Shown here: one piece after another, positions 26,801 to 36,164 of the stretch
Numbering within the stretch: the first letter of the stretch is position 1
Layout: every line of letters begins with the position of its first letter
Assembly (NCBI GenBank): GCA_017936745.1
Contig: JAGBEY010000014.1
Location: 1 to 64,000, forward strand
Direction of reading: 5' to 3'
Length of the DNA stretch: 64,000 bases
DNA from: Clostridia bacterium
GTDB taxonomy: Bacteria; Bacillota; Clostridia; UMGS1840
Translations under genes and position numbers: made by a program
Notes under the pieces: model-generated
Database searches by the model: none
What the model saw: only the letters and a program-made list of their open reading frames with translations
Told to the model about the DNA's origin: nothing

Positions 26801-28380
26801 AAGTACATAGGCTGGTCAACACGCACACCGTCCTGATTCGTCCAACCGGTGGTGGTAAGCGGAAAATCAGCATAATAGTCGCCCGAAATCATACGGACAG
26901 TTGTATCACCTTTGATGGACGCAACATACAGCTGAACACCATACACCCCGGTATAGGGAGCGTTAAAGGAATAAGTTCCCCATTCCCCGTTGGACATGGT
27001 GAAATTATCGCCAACAATATGACCTGCCTGTGCATAAACTTCACCGCTGAATCCAGTTGCAGAGACTTCACCGCTGTATCCGTTGAATGCAGGTTCCAGC
27101 TTTACGTTACCAATCCAGGTGGTTACCTGGGCAGGTGTCGAAGTGGGAGTTGCAGTAGGTGCTACAGTGGGAGTGGGAGTTGCAGTAGGTGTTGCGGTGG
27201 GGGTTGCGGTAGGTTTTACAGTAGGAGTCGGAGTTGCGGTGGGTTTTACAGTAGGAGTCGGAGTTGCGGTAGGTTTCGCTGTCGGGGTTGCAGTAGGTGT
27301 GGGAGTTGCGGTTGCAACCGGAGTAGGAGTCGGAGTAGGTGTCGGGCAGAAAGTAGGAGTTGCGCCTTCTGCCGGCATATCTGCTACCTTTCTTACCAGA
27401 GGCAAAAAGTCCAGAGAATTACTGCCGGTAGCATCCAGACGACCGAAGTCATAAGCACTCACAGTTACATTAGCATCGCCAACATTGGTTACCACAACGG
27501 TATTTGCACCTTTGGTGAAATACATGGGCTGGTCCTGCAGATTGTCGTTAGAATTGGACCAACCGGGGTATGCCATAAAGAATTCTGCATAGTAGTCACC
27601 GGATACGGCACGGATTGCAGCAGTTCCCTCCGGTAAAGAGGATACTTGAATCTGCATTGCATACACACCGGTGTAAGGTGCGTTGTAGGTGTAGGTTGCG
27701 AAGTCGCCGGGTTCCATGGTTAAGGTGCCGGAGCCAACAGTACCGGAATAGTTACCGGTAAAATCGGTTGCGGAAAAATCACCGTAGTAGCCATTGTAGC
27801 CGGTTTCCCATCTGGCATTTCCCCACCAGATGATTCCCTCTTCTTCTTCATAGTCAGCTTCGGTGTTCGGACCTACGGAAGAGGATAAAATCAGTTCACG
27901 GTAGTTAAAATAAGAACTACCGGAGTTTTCTAAAACAATTTCGTTCACACCTTCGTGTAAGGGAAAGCTTGCCAGATTGGTCATTTTGGTAAATTCCAGC
28001 ACACCGGAGGTGGAAGGTAAGCTGGCGGTGTAGTCTGTTCCGTTTACAGTAACGGTAGCAGAGGTATTTCTGGAGGTTCCTGCATCCAACGCCAGGGTAT
28101 ATGTTCCTGCATGTTCCACATTCACACGGTAGGTCAGCCATTCGTCTGACAACATTTCCACAAAAGTACCATAGTTTCCGCTGTATACTTCCACGGGGTA
28201 GTATTTTGTTAAGTACGTGGAATTATCAAAGCCATTGGGAGAATTGTCTTTATATTCTCCTGCTGTTAAGCTGAAATCGGTTGCCGGAATATGAATTTCT
28301 GTGTATGCCAATGCGGTAAACACGGAACCCATACTGCTTAACATTGCAATCACCAAAATAGCGGATAACAGTTTTTTCAT
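23815..28380 (-). CDS. Giant secreted beta-helix protein with CBM-like modules
   Basis: 1521 aa with signal peptide [25 protein letters not shown]. Modules in order: CBM6-like domain (25-172, ending [13 protein letters not shown]), a [18 protein letters not shown] module (188-335), a Pro-Thr/Lys linker (340-417), a second [17 protein letters not shown] module (420-600) nearly identical to the third module of the next gene, a [20 protein letters not shown] module (610-725), a helical module (727-795), a beta domain, and the beta-helix from about 898. The helix has [12 protein letters not shown] near 1341 and [10 protein letters not shown] near 1368. Gln replaces the His found at this position in the three paralogues. 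It is likely co-transcribed with the 19.1-kb gene (80-bp gap, no terminator). A polysaccharide lyase or hydrolase role is inferred. Confidence 0.8.
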   Translation of the reverse strand: MKKLLSAILVIAMLSSMGSVFTALAYTEIHIPATDFSLTAGEYKDNSPNGFDNSTYLTKYYPVEVYSGNYGTFVEMLSDEWLTYRVNVEHAGTYTLALDAGTSRNTSATVTVNGTDYTASLPSTSGVLEFTKMTNLASFPLHEGVNEIVLENSGSSYFNYRELILSSSVGPNTEADYEEEEGIIWWGNARWETGYNGYYGDFSATDFTGNYSGTVGSGTLTMEPGDFATYTYNAPYTGVYAMQIQVSSLPEGTAAIRAVSGDYYAEFFMAYPGWSNSNDNLQDQPMYFTKGANTVVVTNVGDANVTVSAYDFGRLDATGSNSLDFLPLVRKVADMPAEGATPTFCPTPTPTPTPVATATPTPTATPTAKPTATPTPTVKPTATPTPTVKPTATPTATPTATPTPTVAPTATPTSTPAQVTTWIGNVKLEPAFNGYSGEVSATGFSGEVYAQAGHIVGDNFTMSNGEWGTYSFNAPYTGVYGVQLYVASIKGDTTVRMISGDYYADFPLTTTGWTNQDGVRVDQPMYFTQGANTFTLKNIGANDVTLSDLDYGFLNATGYDSMSYMSFVKPVSSMPAEPVITPAPTATPTPTPPSVNPGVSDRVMRTVYEAESYSSGSGVSKTTYNGASAVKAASESSVSYTVTVEEDTIYNLYVNGAAWKDVSYDISIDGTVYYYETSHFQCDRSATYSYNEECVATFPLSKGTHTIGFTFYCDTFYFDSFTLEDTYSKQYQILYGLKDIATSQGIYEALLASGDYIYVDVAADTQSLAYPPMAFWGMVGKDYETPAELTELYESVLADEIENPTVRIRNASNVAVTTLPAGKSTVTVNCAKIPTNISLICAIYKEGKLVQIPQTAQSNSSSVSFSLSDVEAGCDLKILAIADMEEVTPYTSSGTYMDYYVATNGKSTNDGLTPDTPLATLAQALTKVKTVNADMNGDIIIHVAPGVYRSNVTINVDPTMSGKNGYKVIIQGDDPDNRPVFSGGEPLTGKWTKVSGKNYWVATTTTRETRALYVGGYQAVLARSSEIYSGSYITPSSPQNDYHIADGLKISRSSYPNFPTGLEGETRMHMVYNLAWANQRFPIDSITYDSSYAYVNATYPYYNAFLGSGHTTTVMPTEGRDFYLENAMALLDQPGEFYFDKANRKMYYYPYSNEDMTTIESYCAVTDGLLTIQGTSVTNPVQNFEFRDVSFRYGAWDDATTYGAAYNQADELRRGTETGFSQNLMPAQILVNYADELVFDGCEFACLGSSAMYLVEGVTNSKVVNCDFHDISGGGVSVSNYLHNSNYGGGIRCKNIEIGNNIFRRVAQEFMNLPAIAVYYVDSANVHHNDIRHLPYTGISIGWGWGYYEPTDTGNHTVSYNKITEVCQVLDDGAQIYTLGDQENMHLNDNYLIDPGNYRRGGVYFDEGTGYISMADNVVEGADDSNDYWLFARKYVNLNDNYAAYNHTDGGNPRYFSTFPLDTSGVEYGTNYINQTSWKTTAQRVMAEAGLEDKDRVADVDYYPSWRILPMFHLPADAIID
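27206..27280 (-). repeat. 30-bp linker repeats (Pro-Thr-Val-Lys)
   Basis: Two near-identical 30-bp units and a partial third encode ([10 protein letters not shown]) linker units. The surrounding 27130-27360 is a low-complexity Pro-Thr/Ala-Thr coding stretch. Confidence 0.8.
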
Positions 28381-28512
28381 AAATGTTTTTTCCCTTTCTT
28401 CGGATATTATCTAACAATCTATCTATATCTTGTTCTCTGCAATTCTACAGAGGAAACTCTCTCCGAAAAACGGAGAATTTTTCCTCAATAGAGTTGTGCG
28501 TTCTGTAACATT

Positions 28513-28548
28513 CGGGTCGGCAGGAGCATAACACTCCTGCCGAAGCCC
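28513..28548 (-). terminator. Strong hairpin after the 28.6-kb gene
   Basis: TCGGCAGGAG (28517-28526) pairs with CTCCTGCCGA (28534-28543) and is extended by flanking GGG/CCC. There is no T-tract, so it may stabilise the 3' end or act as a weak terminator. A second stem (CTCCG-AAAAA-CGGAG, about 28461-28475) lies just beyond. Confidence 0.5.
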
Positions 28549-28587
28549 TTAAGAATGTTTAAATGTCGTCTAACTCAAAAACAAGAA

Positions 28588-31500
28588 TTAGAATATGGGT
28601 TTCAAGCCATCCACGCTATCCCAGATGAATACTTTGATAACGTCGCCATCTTGAGGATCATAGTCATATAAGGTAGCTTCTACAGGTACATATACACCGG
28701 TAGATTCGGTAGCATCCAGATAGCCTTCGCCCATCATGTATAACTTATCGCCTGCGTATACTGCAACCAGTACGGTAGCGGTTTCGTTCCAGTCACCAAC
28801 CTGAACGGTGTAAGTAAGACCGGAACCATCATCAGATGCAGCGGAAGAAATCATGTTTTTCGCAAAGTCGTATGCAGTTTTTACATCATCGTAGGTTTCA
28901 TAAGAACCATTTTCCAGCATTGCACAGTTCAGTAATGCACTGTATGCATATTCAGGATAAACGAAGTCGTTGTCTACATCTGCACCGATATCATCTGCTA
29001 ATACATCAGCATATTCGTCTAAAATGCTTGCAATATCCGCAGTGTCAGCTGCCTGCTGCATAGCTGCCAGTAACATATCCTGACGGGTTAAGGTAGTGAA
29101 CTCAAAACCATGAACATGAGTTAACAGCTTAGATTCGCCAACAGCGTCACTATGTTCGGTATAGGTGAAGGACATGGTGTAGTCACCAGCTTCCAGATAT
29201 ACTTTATCAGTGGTCAGAGTCAGGGTATTTACTTCGTTTTCATTACCGAAGTAAGGAGATACACCATCGAAAACTACGATATCGTCTACACCATTGTTCA
29301 TGGTAACTTTCACATTACCAACCAAAGGCATGGTAGCAGTCATCAGCAATCCATAATAATCACTGTTGGGGATGCTTACATTGTAGGTTTTGGTTTCGGT
29401 GTCTACTACAGCGTTAGTGGTATCACCCATGTGCAGACCGTAGTAGTTATTTCTAACGGTGTATTTTTCAATGTCTGCAGGATTTGCAGGTGCACCGATG
29501 TAGTTATGACCCTGAACAAAGGTTCTAACAGCAACACCGGTCATATCAGTTACATAAGATAAAGTGATTTTCTTTAAGAATACGAAGCCGCCATCACGGT
29601 TCTGAACCCAGATGGAGTTTACACCTTCGTTCAGATAAAGCACATCGCCTTCGAAGGTTCTGTAGTTATCGGGGCTCATAGCATGAACTGTAGTAGAAAT
29701 GTTGTTGGCAGTTTCTACAACAAGGGTAGTGTCTCCGTTGTAGGTTGCAGCGGTAGTGCTAACACGATAGTAACCTGCAGTTTTTGCAGTTACTTCAAAT
29801 CTCTGCCATTCACCGGGTACTAATTCGGTACCGATGGAAGAACCGATATAGGGCATATCGTTTGCAACACGATCGGGAATCATATGATAGTCAACGTCCT
29901 TGGTAGTAGTGATAGTATCTTCATAAGGTTCGATTACTAAGTCAGCCGGAGGAGTTTTAGTCAGGTCATCCATAGTAATGGTTGCTTCTTCTTCTGCGCT
30001 CAACAGTTTGAATTCCAGACCCCACAGAACATGGTGAGTGCCGCCTGCAGTAACAGAAACTTTGTTGATACCTTCTTTTAAGTATACATATACAAAATTG
30101 CCGTCAGCATCGTACTGTCTCCAAACACCGAAGTCATCAGTATAACTGGTTGCCAGCTGTGCACGGTAACCTTCGTCACCGTCGGTGTCAACGGTAACAA
30201 TCGGACCGTTTGCAGGAGTACCACCAATTTTTGCCTGTACTCTGTAGATACCGGGGAAGAAGCAGTTTACATCGTAGGTCATGGAAGAACCTGAGTACTG
30301 AACAACTGCGTCATAAGCACCGTACCGATAGAAACCGTCAGAGTTGGTTCTGTCAGCATATACGTTAAGAATGATATCGGATGCTTCTTCAGGAACATCG
30401 TTTACATTCTTGTTCTGATCCAGATAATTATCAGAATTGTTCAGCTGATAGAAGGTTGCGGAAACAAATTCAGTATTACCGGTAGCGGTAATAACGTTAT
30501 CGCCTTCTTCTAAGTAGATGTATTGGGGAATAAAGTCTGCAAAATCAAAGGTTACATAATCCAGAGCTTCGGTAGTCAGGGTTACAGTACCGCCGCCTAC
30601 TGCATCAGCATATACCAGGTACATACCTGCCTGAGGAGCAGTTACGGTGTAGTTTACCCAAGCACCGTCTAAATCAATACCGTTTTCGGTATAGGGAACA
30701 ACATATCCAAAGGAATTATAGGAAAGTGCGGTAATACTGCCTTCGTAGCCGGTAGAGCCTGTGAATTCGTCAACCATACCGTTCCAGCCTTCGGGATCGG
30801 TACCTGCCGGGTTGTCATCGGTACCAACATTGCCGAGATACTGCATAGAGTTTTCAATAATACCAAAGTCGTTATTTTCGTAGGTTGCACCATAGCTACC
30901 AACGTTTTTGATGGTAATTTCGTTTGCACCTGCCTGCAGGTAGATTAAATCGTCTGCCTGGAAGCCGGTGGAGTTAGACCAGGTGGTAACCCAGGTTCCG
31001 CGGTTGGGAATGTTGTGCTGAGAATAATAATTTACACCATTTACGGTATTCTGCATCTGTAAGATGGTTGCACCTTCTGCAGAGGATGCTTTTACCTGTG
31101 CACCGTAAACACCTTCGTTAGTTACGGTTACAGTGTAGGTTGCATATGCACCGGGTGCCAGATAAATTGCATTTGCCTGACCTTTATTCGGTATAGAATC
31201 GTCAATATCGGTCATACCCCAGTCAGTACCAAATAATTCAGTACCTTCGTCGGAAGACATATTGGGATTGTAGTAGTCGATGTATAATACTTCTGCATCT
31301 GCATTGTAGTCGGGATGATTTTCAGCCACGCCATCCCAGCCTTCCGGATAGTATACCTTAGGAGTGGGAGTGGGAGTGGGTTCAGCGGTAGGAGCAGGAG
31401 TAGGTTCAACCAAATCTTCTGCTAATTTAACATTGGGTAAGTAGTCTAAGGATTTTTCTACGCTGGTAGCGTTCATTGCACCAAAGTCAAGACCGTCGAT

Positions 31501-32007
31501 GGTTGCGTTGCCGCCGCCAACCAGAGCAACTTTAATCACATTCACACCAGCTTTTAAGTACATGGGCTGGTCCTGATAACAACCGGAAGACCAACCAGCG
31601 GTGGTAATGTTAAATTCTGCTGCATAGCCATCTTCAGTGGTTACATGGTAAATAGCGGAACTGCCGCCAAGCCATGCGTTATGCATCTGCATTACATAAA
31701 CGCCGGTGTAGGGCATATCAACTTCTAAATAAGCCCAGTCGCCAACAATCTGAGTGAAGCCACCGCTTGCAGCCCAGGGGCTGGAAGAAGATGCCTGATA
31801 GTCTACGCCTGCTTCTGCAGTGCCGTCTGCACCGCTTTTTCTGAATGCTGCTACATAGTCTCCAACGGTGGAAACGTAGCCGTTTTTGTACTCATCGGTT
31901 AAACCGTTATACGCACCCGGCCAGGTGAGAGCTGCTGATACTGTTACTGCACTTACCATACCTAAGAGCATGCACAGTACCAAACAAATACTAATGATTT
32001 TTTTCAT
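28588..32007 (-). CDS. Secreted multimodular protein with six CBM-like domains and no catalytic domain
   Basis: 1139 aa with signal peptide MKKIISICLVLCMLLGMVSAVTVSA. Module 1 (25-200) carries the full PYTGVYVMQM, SSGCYQDQPMYL and DFGAMNA signature and closely resembles module 2 of the 19.1-kb protein. After a short Pro-Thr linker (200-216) come further sandwich-like domains at about 217-395 (NEGVYGAQV), 405-525 (QAGMYLVYADA), 545-665 (FPGIYRVQAKI), 690-815 (TAGYYRVSTTA) and 820-965 (NSDYYGLLMTA). A helical module (976-1050) and a C-terminal beta domain follow. It lacks the beta-helix of its neighbours and has no SLH repeats. It may be a glycan-capturing scaffold or accessory protein. No known enzyme motif was found. 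Confidence 0.75.
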   Translation of the reverse strand: MKKIISICLVLCMLLGMVSAVTVSAALTWPGAYNGLTDEYKNGYVSTVGDYVAAFRKSGADGTAEAGVDYQASSSSPWAASGGFTQIVGDWAYLEVDMPYTGVYVMQMHNAWLGGSSAIYHVTTEDGYAAEFNITTAGWSSGCYQDQPMYLKAGVNVIKVALVGGGNATIDGLDFGAMNATSVEKSLDYLPNVKLAEDLVEPTPAPTAEPTPTPTPKVYYPEGWDGVAENHPDYNADAEVLYIDYYNPNMSSDEGTELFGTDWGMTDIDDSIPNKGQANAIYLAPGAYATYTVTVTNEGVYGAQVKASSAEGATILQMQNTVNGVNYYSQHNIPNRGTWVTTWSNSTGFQADDLIYLQAGANEITIKNVGSYGATYENNDFGIIENSMQYLGNVGTDDNPAGTDPEGWNGMVDEFTGSTGYEGSITALSYNSFGYVVPYTENGIDLDGAWVNYTVTAPQAGMYLVYADAVGGGTVTLTTEALDYVTFDFADFIPQYIYLEEGDNVITATGNTEFVSATFYQLNNSDNYLDQNKNVNDVPEEASDIILNVYADRTNSDGFYRYGAYDAVVQYSGSSMTYDVNCFFPGIYRVQAKIGGTPANGPIVTVDTDGDEGYRAQLATSYTDDFGVWRQYDADGNFVYVYLKEGINKVSVTAGGTHHVLWGLEFKLLSAEEEATITMDDLTKTPPADLVIEPYEDTITTTKDVDYHMIPDRVANDMPYIGSSIGTELVPGEWQRFEVTAKTAGYYRVSTTAATYNGDTTLVVETANNISTTVHAMSPDNYRTFEGDVLYLNEGVNSIWVQNRDGGFVFLKKITLSYVTDMTGVAVRTFVQGHNYIGAPANPADIEKYTVRNNYYGLHMGDTTNAVVDTETKTYNVSIPNSDYYGLLMTATMPLVGNVKVTMNNGVDDIVVFDGVSPYFGNENEVNTLTLTTDKVYLEAGDYTMSFTYTEHSDAVGESKLLTHVHGFEFTTLTRQDMLLAAMQQAADTADIASILDEYADVLADDIGADVDNDFVYPEYAYSALLNCAMLENGSYETYDDVKTAYDFAKNMISSAASDDGSGLTYTVQVGDWNETATVLVAVYAGDKLYMMGEGYLDATESTGVYVPVEATLYDYDPQDGDVIKVFIWDSVDGLKPIF

Positions 32008-32099
32008 AAGTTTGATGTCCTTTCTTTTTTTGTTTATATATTTTTTTTTTACAAAAAATAGTCGGAAGCATCGTAAAGGATGTAAAACTTTTGTTGCAG

Positions 32100-32139
32100 G
32101 ACTTCCCTTGCCTTTGAAAAACCCAAAGGCAAGGAAGTC
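32100..32139 (-). terminator. Terminator-like hairpin after the 32.2-kb gene
   Basis: GACTTCCCTTGCCTTT (32100-32115) pairs with AAAGGCAAGGAAGTC (32125-32139) with a one-base bulge. An outer imperfect CGTAAAGGATG / CATTCTTACG stem encloses it. Confidence 0.6.
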
Positions 32140-32180
32140 GTTTCATTCTTACGATAGTCCTAAAGATTTGGAACTATAAA

Positions 32181-35100
32181 CTAAAACTTATCGGTAAAAC
32201 GGTATAAAACGGTGGTTGCTTCTGCTCTGGTTAAGGTGTTATGGGGACGGAAGGTACCGTCTTCGTAACCCTCAATCAATTCCTGATCAATTGCACCGAA
32301 AATAGCATTGCGATATGCTTCGGTAATCTGGTCTGCATCGGAGCAGTATTCTTTGTCAACTACGATAGTGTAATTGCCAGCCACCTGTTTGTATGCTTTC
32401 ATCAAAATGTCAGTGAAACGTTCTCTGGAAACAGGAGCATCGGGTTCGTTCACAGAGGTGAGCATTCCCAGCTCTGCTGCCTTTTCTTTCCAGCCTTCGT
32501 CATCAGAGGTGTCGTTCATAACTCTTAAGGTTAACATACAAGCCTGATGCAGAGTAACTGCATCGTCGGGTCCGAAGGTTCTTGCATCATAACCTTTGAT
32601 GTAGCCGGAATCGGTCATGTCCAGAATATTGTAATATGCCCAGTGACCGTCGATATCCTGGAAGCCTTCGGTGAAGCGTTCTACAAAGGTTGCCTGGTCA
32701 ACGATGTTACCTTCATCAAAGTCGGGATCATCCGGTAATACCTTACCGTTATCAAAGAGGAAGCCACCGACCATCCAGTCGTTACCCTGAACTTCCATTT
32801 TGAATACGTGGTCACCCTTGGTTAAGTAAACATTACCAACTTCAAAGTTTTTCAAATCCCAACCGCCACGTTTGATGATAAAGCCGTCTACAATCACTTC
32901 ATCGTCCAAGGTCAGCTTGGCGGTACATTCTGCACCACCGGTCCAACCGTCGGAACCACGGATATGAAGCTTGTAGTTGCCTTCATCTTCTACGTGAACG
33001 TTAAAGGATACCCATTCGCCGGGTTTGGTGTCACCTAAGTGACCGCCTGCATATACGGTGGGCTTGGAATGGCTGATTTCAAAGAAATCATCATATTCCT
33101 GACCTAATACCCAACGATTTACATCAGGAACTACGCCAACCTCAAATGAATCATCCGGGTTGTATTCCCAAGCGAAGATTCTCCAATCGGGATATGCAGC
33201 TTCTTTTAACAAGTGGCTATACTGGTCTTGTAAGCCTGCATCTGCCATAATTTCCTGTGCTCTTGCCGGCCATTTGCCGTCTAAGATGTGGTAAGTAACG
33301 TCAATTTTGTTTCTGTGAGAATCTTCTGTTTCTGCACTGAATCCGGTTTCTTCGGTATCAATATAGTTGTTGGTTGCATAGATATCTCTGATGATTGCAC
33401 CAGAACGCACAAAGAGGGGATTCACCGCACGCTGAATAACGTTTTCTTCAACCCTAATCGCTGCACTTGCTTCGTCTAAGTAGATACCTCCACGCCAGTC
33501 GCCGGAATCCACTAAGTGATTGTATTTAATGGTGGATTCTTCCATTCTACCCAAGGTGTAAATATGAGCACCGTCATGATTCTGAGAAGTAACGTTTTCC
33601 ACGTAGTTAGATAACACGTGAATATCTCTTACTTCCGGTGGGTTCCAAACACCCCAGCCCCAACCAACAGAGATACCGGTGTAGGGAACGTCACGAACGT
33701 CATTGTGTTCAATGGTAGTATGTGCAGGATAGTACACTGCCATTGCGGCAGAACCGCAGAGTTCGTATGCCACACGGTGGAATGCATTGTTGGCAATGGT
33801 GATGTATTCGCATCTTTCCTGATCGTCGGAAAGGTCAACCTTATGGTTCCAGTTACCCACAACCAGACCGGTTGCCGCACTGTCACGGAATAAGTTACCT
33901 ACAATATTTGCATTCAAGATACCGTTGGTCATATTCAGACAGTTGGAGCCTAAGTTTACAAATTCACAGTTTTTAATATCAATGTACTGTGCTGCTTCGA
34001 TGGTAATCTGAGCAGGCTTCATCACTTCTTTATGCCAGATTGCATCATCGGTGCTTGCGATAATCAACTGGTCAGTCTGGTTTTCTTTCATACCGGTTTT
34101 GGAAAGCTCGTTCCATGCGCCGTACTGGAATCTTAAGTTATTAAATTCCACGTTCTGCACCTTGTTGAGCAAGGAGCTACCGGACATATTCAGCAAGCCT
34201 TCGGTAGTGGAAACCCAAACGTCTGCAGTGGTCATATCTTCTTCCTGATAGGGATAGTAGTAAATTTTCTTTGCATATTTATCAAAGAAAAATTCACCGG
34301 GTTCGTCCAGCAATTCAATTGCATTTTCCAGATAAAATGCATCAGACGGGTCAACATTCAGATGGCCGGCACCGCCTAAGCTGGTTGCACAGGTCCAAAC
34401 AGGCTGTTCCATTTTGAAGGTAATGCTGGTGTCACCGTAGAATACAGATTCAACCGGAGTTCTGGAGGTGGTCCATAAAATGGGCCAAACAATCATCATA
34501 TCTTCCGGATGAGTCAGCTGTTTCGGGAAGTTGGTACGAGTCACAACAAGACCATCAGAATCGTATTTGCTTCCGTCAATTTTGTAAAGTTCAGATGCTG
34601 TGTAGCGATAACGGCTCTTTGCCAGAACTGCCGGAAATTCATTGACATACATATTTCTGGTGTCTTCTACATGGCTTGCATCTGCAACCCAGAAGGGAGT
34701 GCCTTCCTGAGGCTGCCAGCCGGTAATCTGCGTACCACCGTTAAATCTGGGGGGGTTAAGCAGATCGTCACCTTTGTAGATTACTTTGTAACCGTTACGA
34801 CCGCTGATTTTTTCGTCCATGGTCATTTTTTCTTTGATGGGATAGTCACCACCTGCGAAGTGAACCACGATATCACCGTTCATTTCAGCATTGAATTTCT
34901 GAACTTCTTCATTTGCTCTCTGCCAGGTAGCAAAGGGAGCGGTTTTGGAACCGTCGTTTTCATCGCTTCCGTTCGGAGCAACATAAATATCTTTATAAAC
35001 GTTTGCCAGTAATTTAACAGTAGTTTCTTCTTCTTCCTCTACTACAAAATCTTCTACTTTGTAGCTGGGTTCGTCGGTTTCTAAGAAGTTGATATAGTCA

Positions 35101-36101
35101 ATAGCTGCAGACTTATCGTGACAAAGCACTCTCAGCTTATGTTCACCTTTGGACAGCCATACGGTTGCAACCTCTTGAGTTTCACGGAATTTGCATCCGA
35201 TAATATCAGCCTGAGTCAGCTCAACACCATCAATGAATGCGGTTAAAGTACTGTTTTTGGTCGTGTTGAAAGCCAGAGAATATGCACCTGCATTTTCTAC
35301 AGTAACAGTGTAGGTAACAAATTCACCTTTTTTCATGTCCAGAGTAGTTCTTTCGAACTCTTCCCACATGTCTTCTCCAAGCTCTTCCTCGTATTCATCG
35401 GTGGTGGTGTCCATTGCATCTTTTTCTCTGTATTCGCCACCGGTGTTTTCACCGTCTAAGCTATAGAAGTTGTCAACATCGTAATCTTCTGCCTCGATTT
35501 TGGTGGGCAGATAATGATGACGATAAGCACCTTCGGTGGGAGCTAAGTCAACTTTACTCTTTTCGCCCATATATTCGAATCTTAATTCGTAAATATTAGC
35601 ACCTGCACCTTTATGTTCCAGCTTGATTACGTGTTTGCCGGCAGTCAAGTCAACGGTAGCAACTCTTGCACTCCAGATGTTAGACCAGTTTCCGCTGCCG
35701 GGAACAGAGCCTTCCCCTGCTTCCACACCGTCTACACTGACAACAAAGGTGGGAGAATATACAGCTGCAGCACTTGCATATACATCGTAGGTACCAGCTT
35801 TGGTAACATTTACGGTATACTGATACCACATAGGAGGCATACTACCCATATGGAGTACCGGGCTGTGATAAAAGTTCAAAGTAGCATCATCACGGTATTT
35901 CTGTGCATAAGATTCCGGCTGGCCATTCATTCTTGAGTGGCCCACACCGGGGCCGCCCAAGTCGAAGTCTGCCATATTGATGGTACCGGGAAGATTATGC
36001 TGTTTGAAAGGAGTTGCCTCTGCGGCTTCCGCTACAAATGATGCTCCGAGGAGCATCATCATAGCGAGAAGAAGAGAACAATATCTTTTTAATAATTTCA
36101 T
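32181..36101 (-). CDS. S-layer-anchored beta-helix protein with CBM-like modules
   Basis: 1306 aa from the ATG at 36101; the upstream ATG at 36116 overlaps the GAGGAAG ribosome site. Signal peptide MKLLKRYCSLLLAMMMLLGAS...AEA. Two CBM6/35-like domains (about 30-185 and 190-350), then a right-handed beta-helix from about 367 (DIYVAPNGSDENDG) with ISGRNGYKVIYKG, PYTGISVGWGWG near 810, HDGAHIYTLG near 838 and GGIYLDEA. After it come a third CBM-like domain and SLH repeats at about 1122-1306 (GFQDIDGHWAYYNI, GYIKGYDARTFGP, GYEDGTFRPHNTLTRAEA). It is the only beta-helix member with its own wall anchor. It sits 48 bp after the binding-protein gene, so surface attack and import are probably co-expressed. 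Confidence 0.85.
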   Translation of the reverse strand: MKLLKRYCSLLLAMMMLLGASFVAEAAEATPFKQHNLPGTINMADFDLGGPGVGHSRMNGQPESYAQKYRDDATLNFYHSPVLHMGSMPPMWYQYTVNVTKAGTYDVYASAAAVYSPTFVVSVDGVEAGEGSVPGSGNWSNIWSARVATVDLTAGKHVIKLEHKGAGANIYELRFEYMGEKSKVDLAPTEGAYRHHYLPTKIEAEDYDVDNFYSLDGENTGGEYREKDAMDTTTDEYEEELGEDMWEEFERTTLDMKKGEFVTYTVTVENAGAYSLAFNTTKNSTLTAFIDGVELTQADIIGCKFRETQEVATVWLSKGEHKLRVLCHDKSAAIDYINFLETDEPSYKVEDFVVEEEEETTVKLLANVYKDIYVAPNGSDENDGSKTAPFATWQRANEEVQKFNAEMNGDIVVHFAGGDYPIKEKMTMDEKISGRNGYKVIYKGDDLLNPPRFNGGTQITGWQPQEGTPFWVADASHVEDTRNMYVNEFPAVLAKSRYRYTASELYKIDGSKYDSDGLVVTRTNFPKQLTHPEDMMIVWPILWTTSRTPVESVFYGDTSITFKMEQPVWTCATSLGGAGHLNVDPSDAFYLENAIELLDEPGEFFFDKYAKKIYYYPYQEEDMTTADVWVSTTEGLLNMSGSSLLNKVQNVEFNNLRFQYGAWNELSKTGMKENQTDQLIIASTDDAIWHKEVMKPAQITIEAAQYIDIKNCEFVNLGSNCLNMTNGILNANIVGNLFRDSAATGLVVGNWNHKVDLSDDQERCEYITIANNAFHRVAYELCGSAAMAVYYPAHTTIEHNDVRDVPYTGISVGWGWGVWNPPEVRDIHVLSNYVENVTSQNHDGAHIYTLGRMEESTIKYNHLVDSGDWRGGIYLDEASAAIRVEENVIQRAVNPLFVRSGAIIRDIYATNNYIDTEETGFSAETEDSHRNKIDVTYHILDGKWPARAQEIMADAGLQDQYSHLLKEAAYPDWRIFAWEYNPDDSFEVGVVPDVNRWVLGQEYDDFFEISHSKPTVYAGGHLGDTKPGEWVSFNVHVEDEGNYKLHIRGSDGWTGGAECTAKLTLDDEVIVDGFIIKRGGWDLKNFEVGNVYLTKGDHVFKMEVQGNDWMVGGFLFDNGKVLPDDPDFDEGNIVDQATFVERFTEGFQDIDGHWAYYNILDMTDSGYIKGYDARTFGPDDAVTLHQACMLTLRVMNDTSDDEGWKEKAAELGMLTSVNEPDAPVSRERFTDILMKAYKQVAGNYTIVVDKEYCSDADQITEAYRNAIFGAIDQELIEGYEDGTFRPHNTLTRAEATTVLYRFTDKF

Positions 36102-36164
36102 AAAATTCTTCCTCATATTTTTCTAATCTGTCTCAATAAATTTTGGAGAATATGTTTTCGTGGA

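Noticed and set aside
27083-27454. Plus-strand Val/Gly-rich reading frame
   Set aside because: It is the complement of the Pro-Thr linker of the beta-helix gene. Low complexity keeps the frame open by chance; there is no ribosome site or homology.
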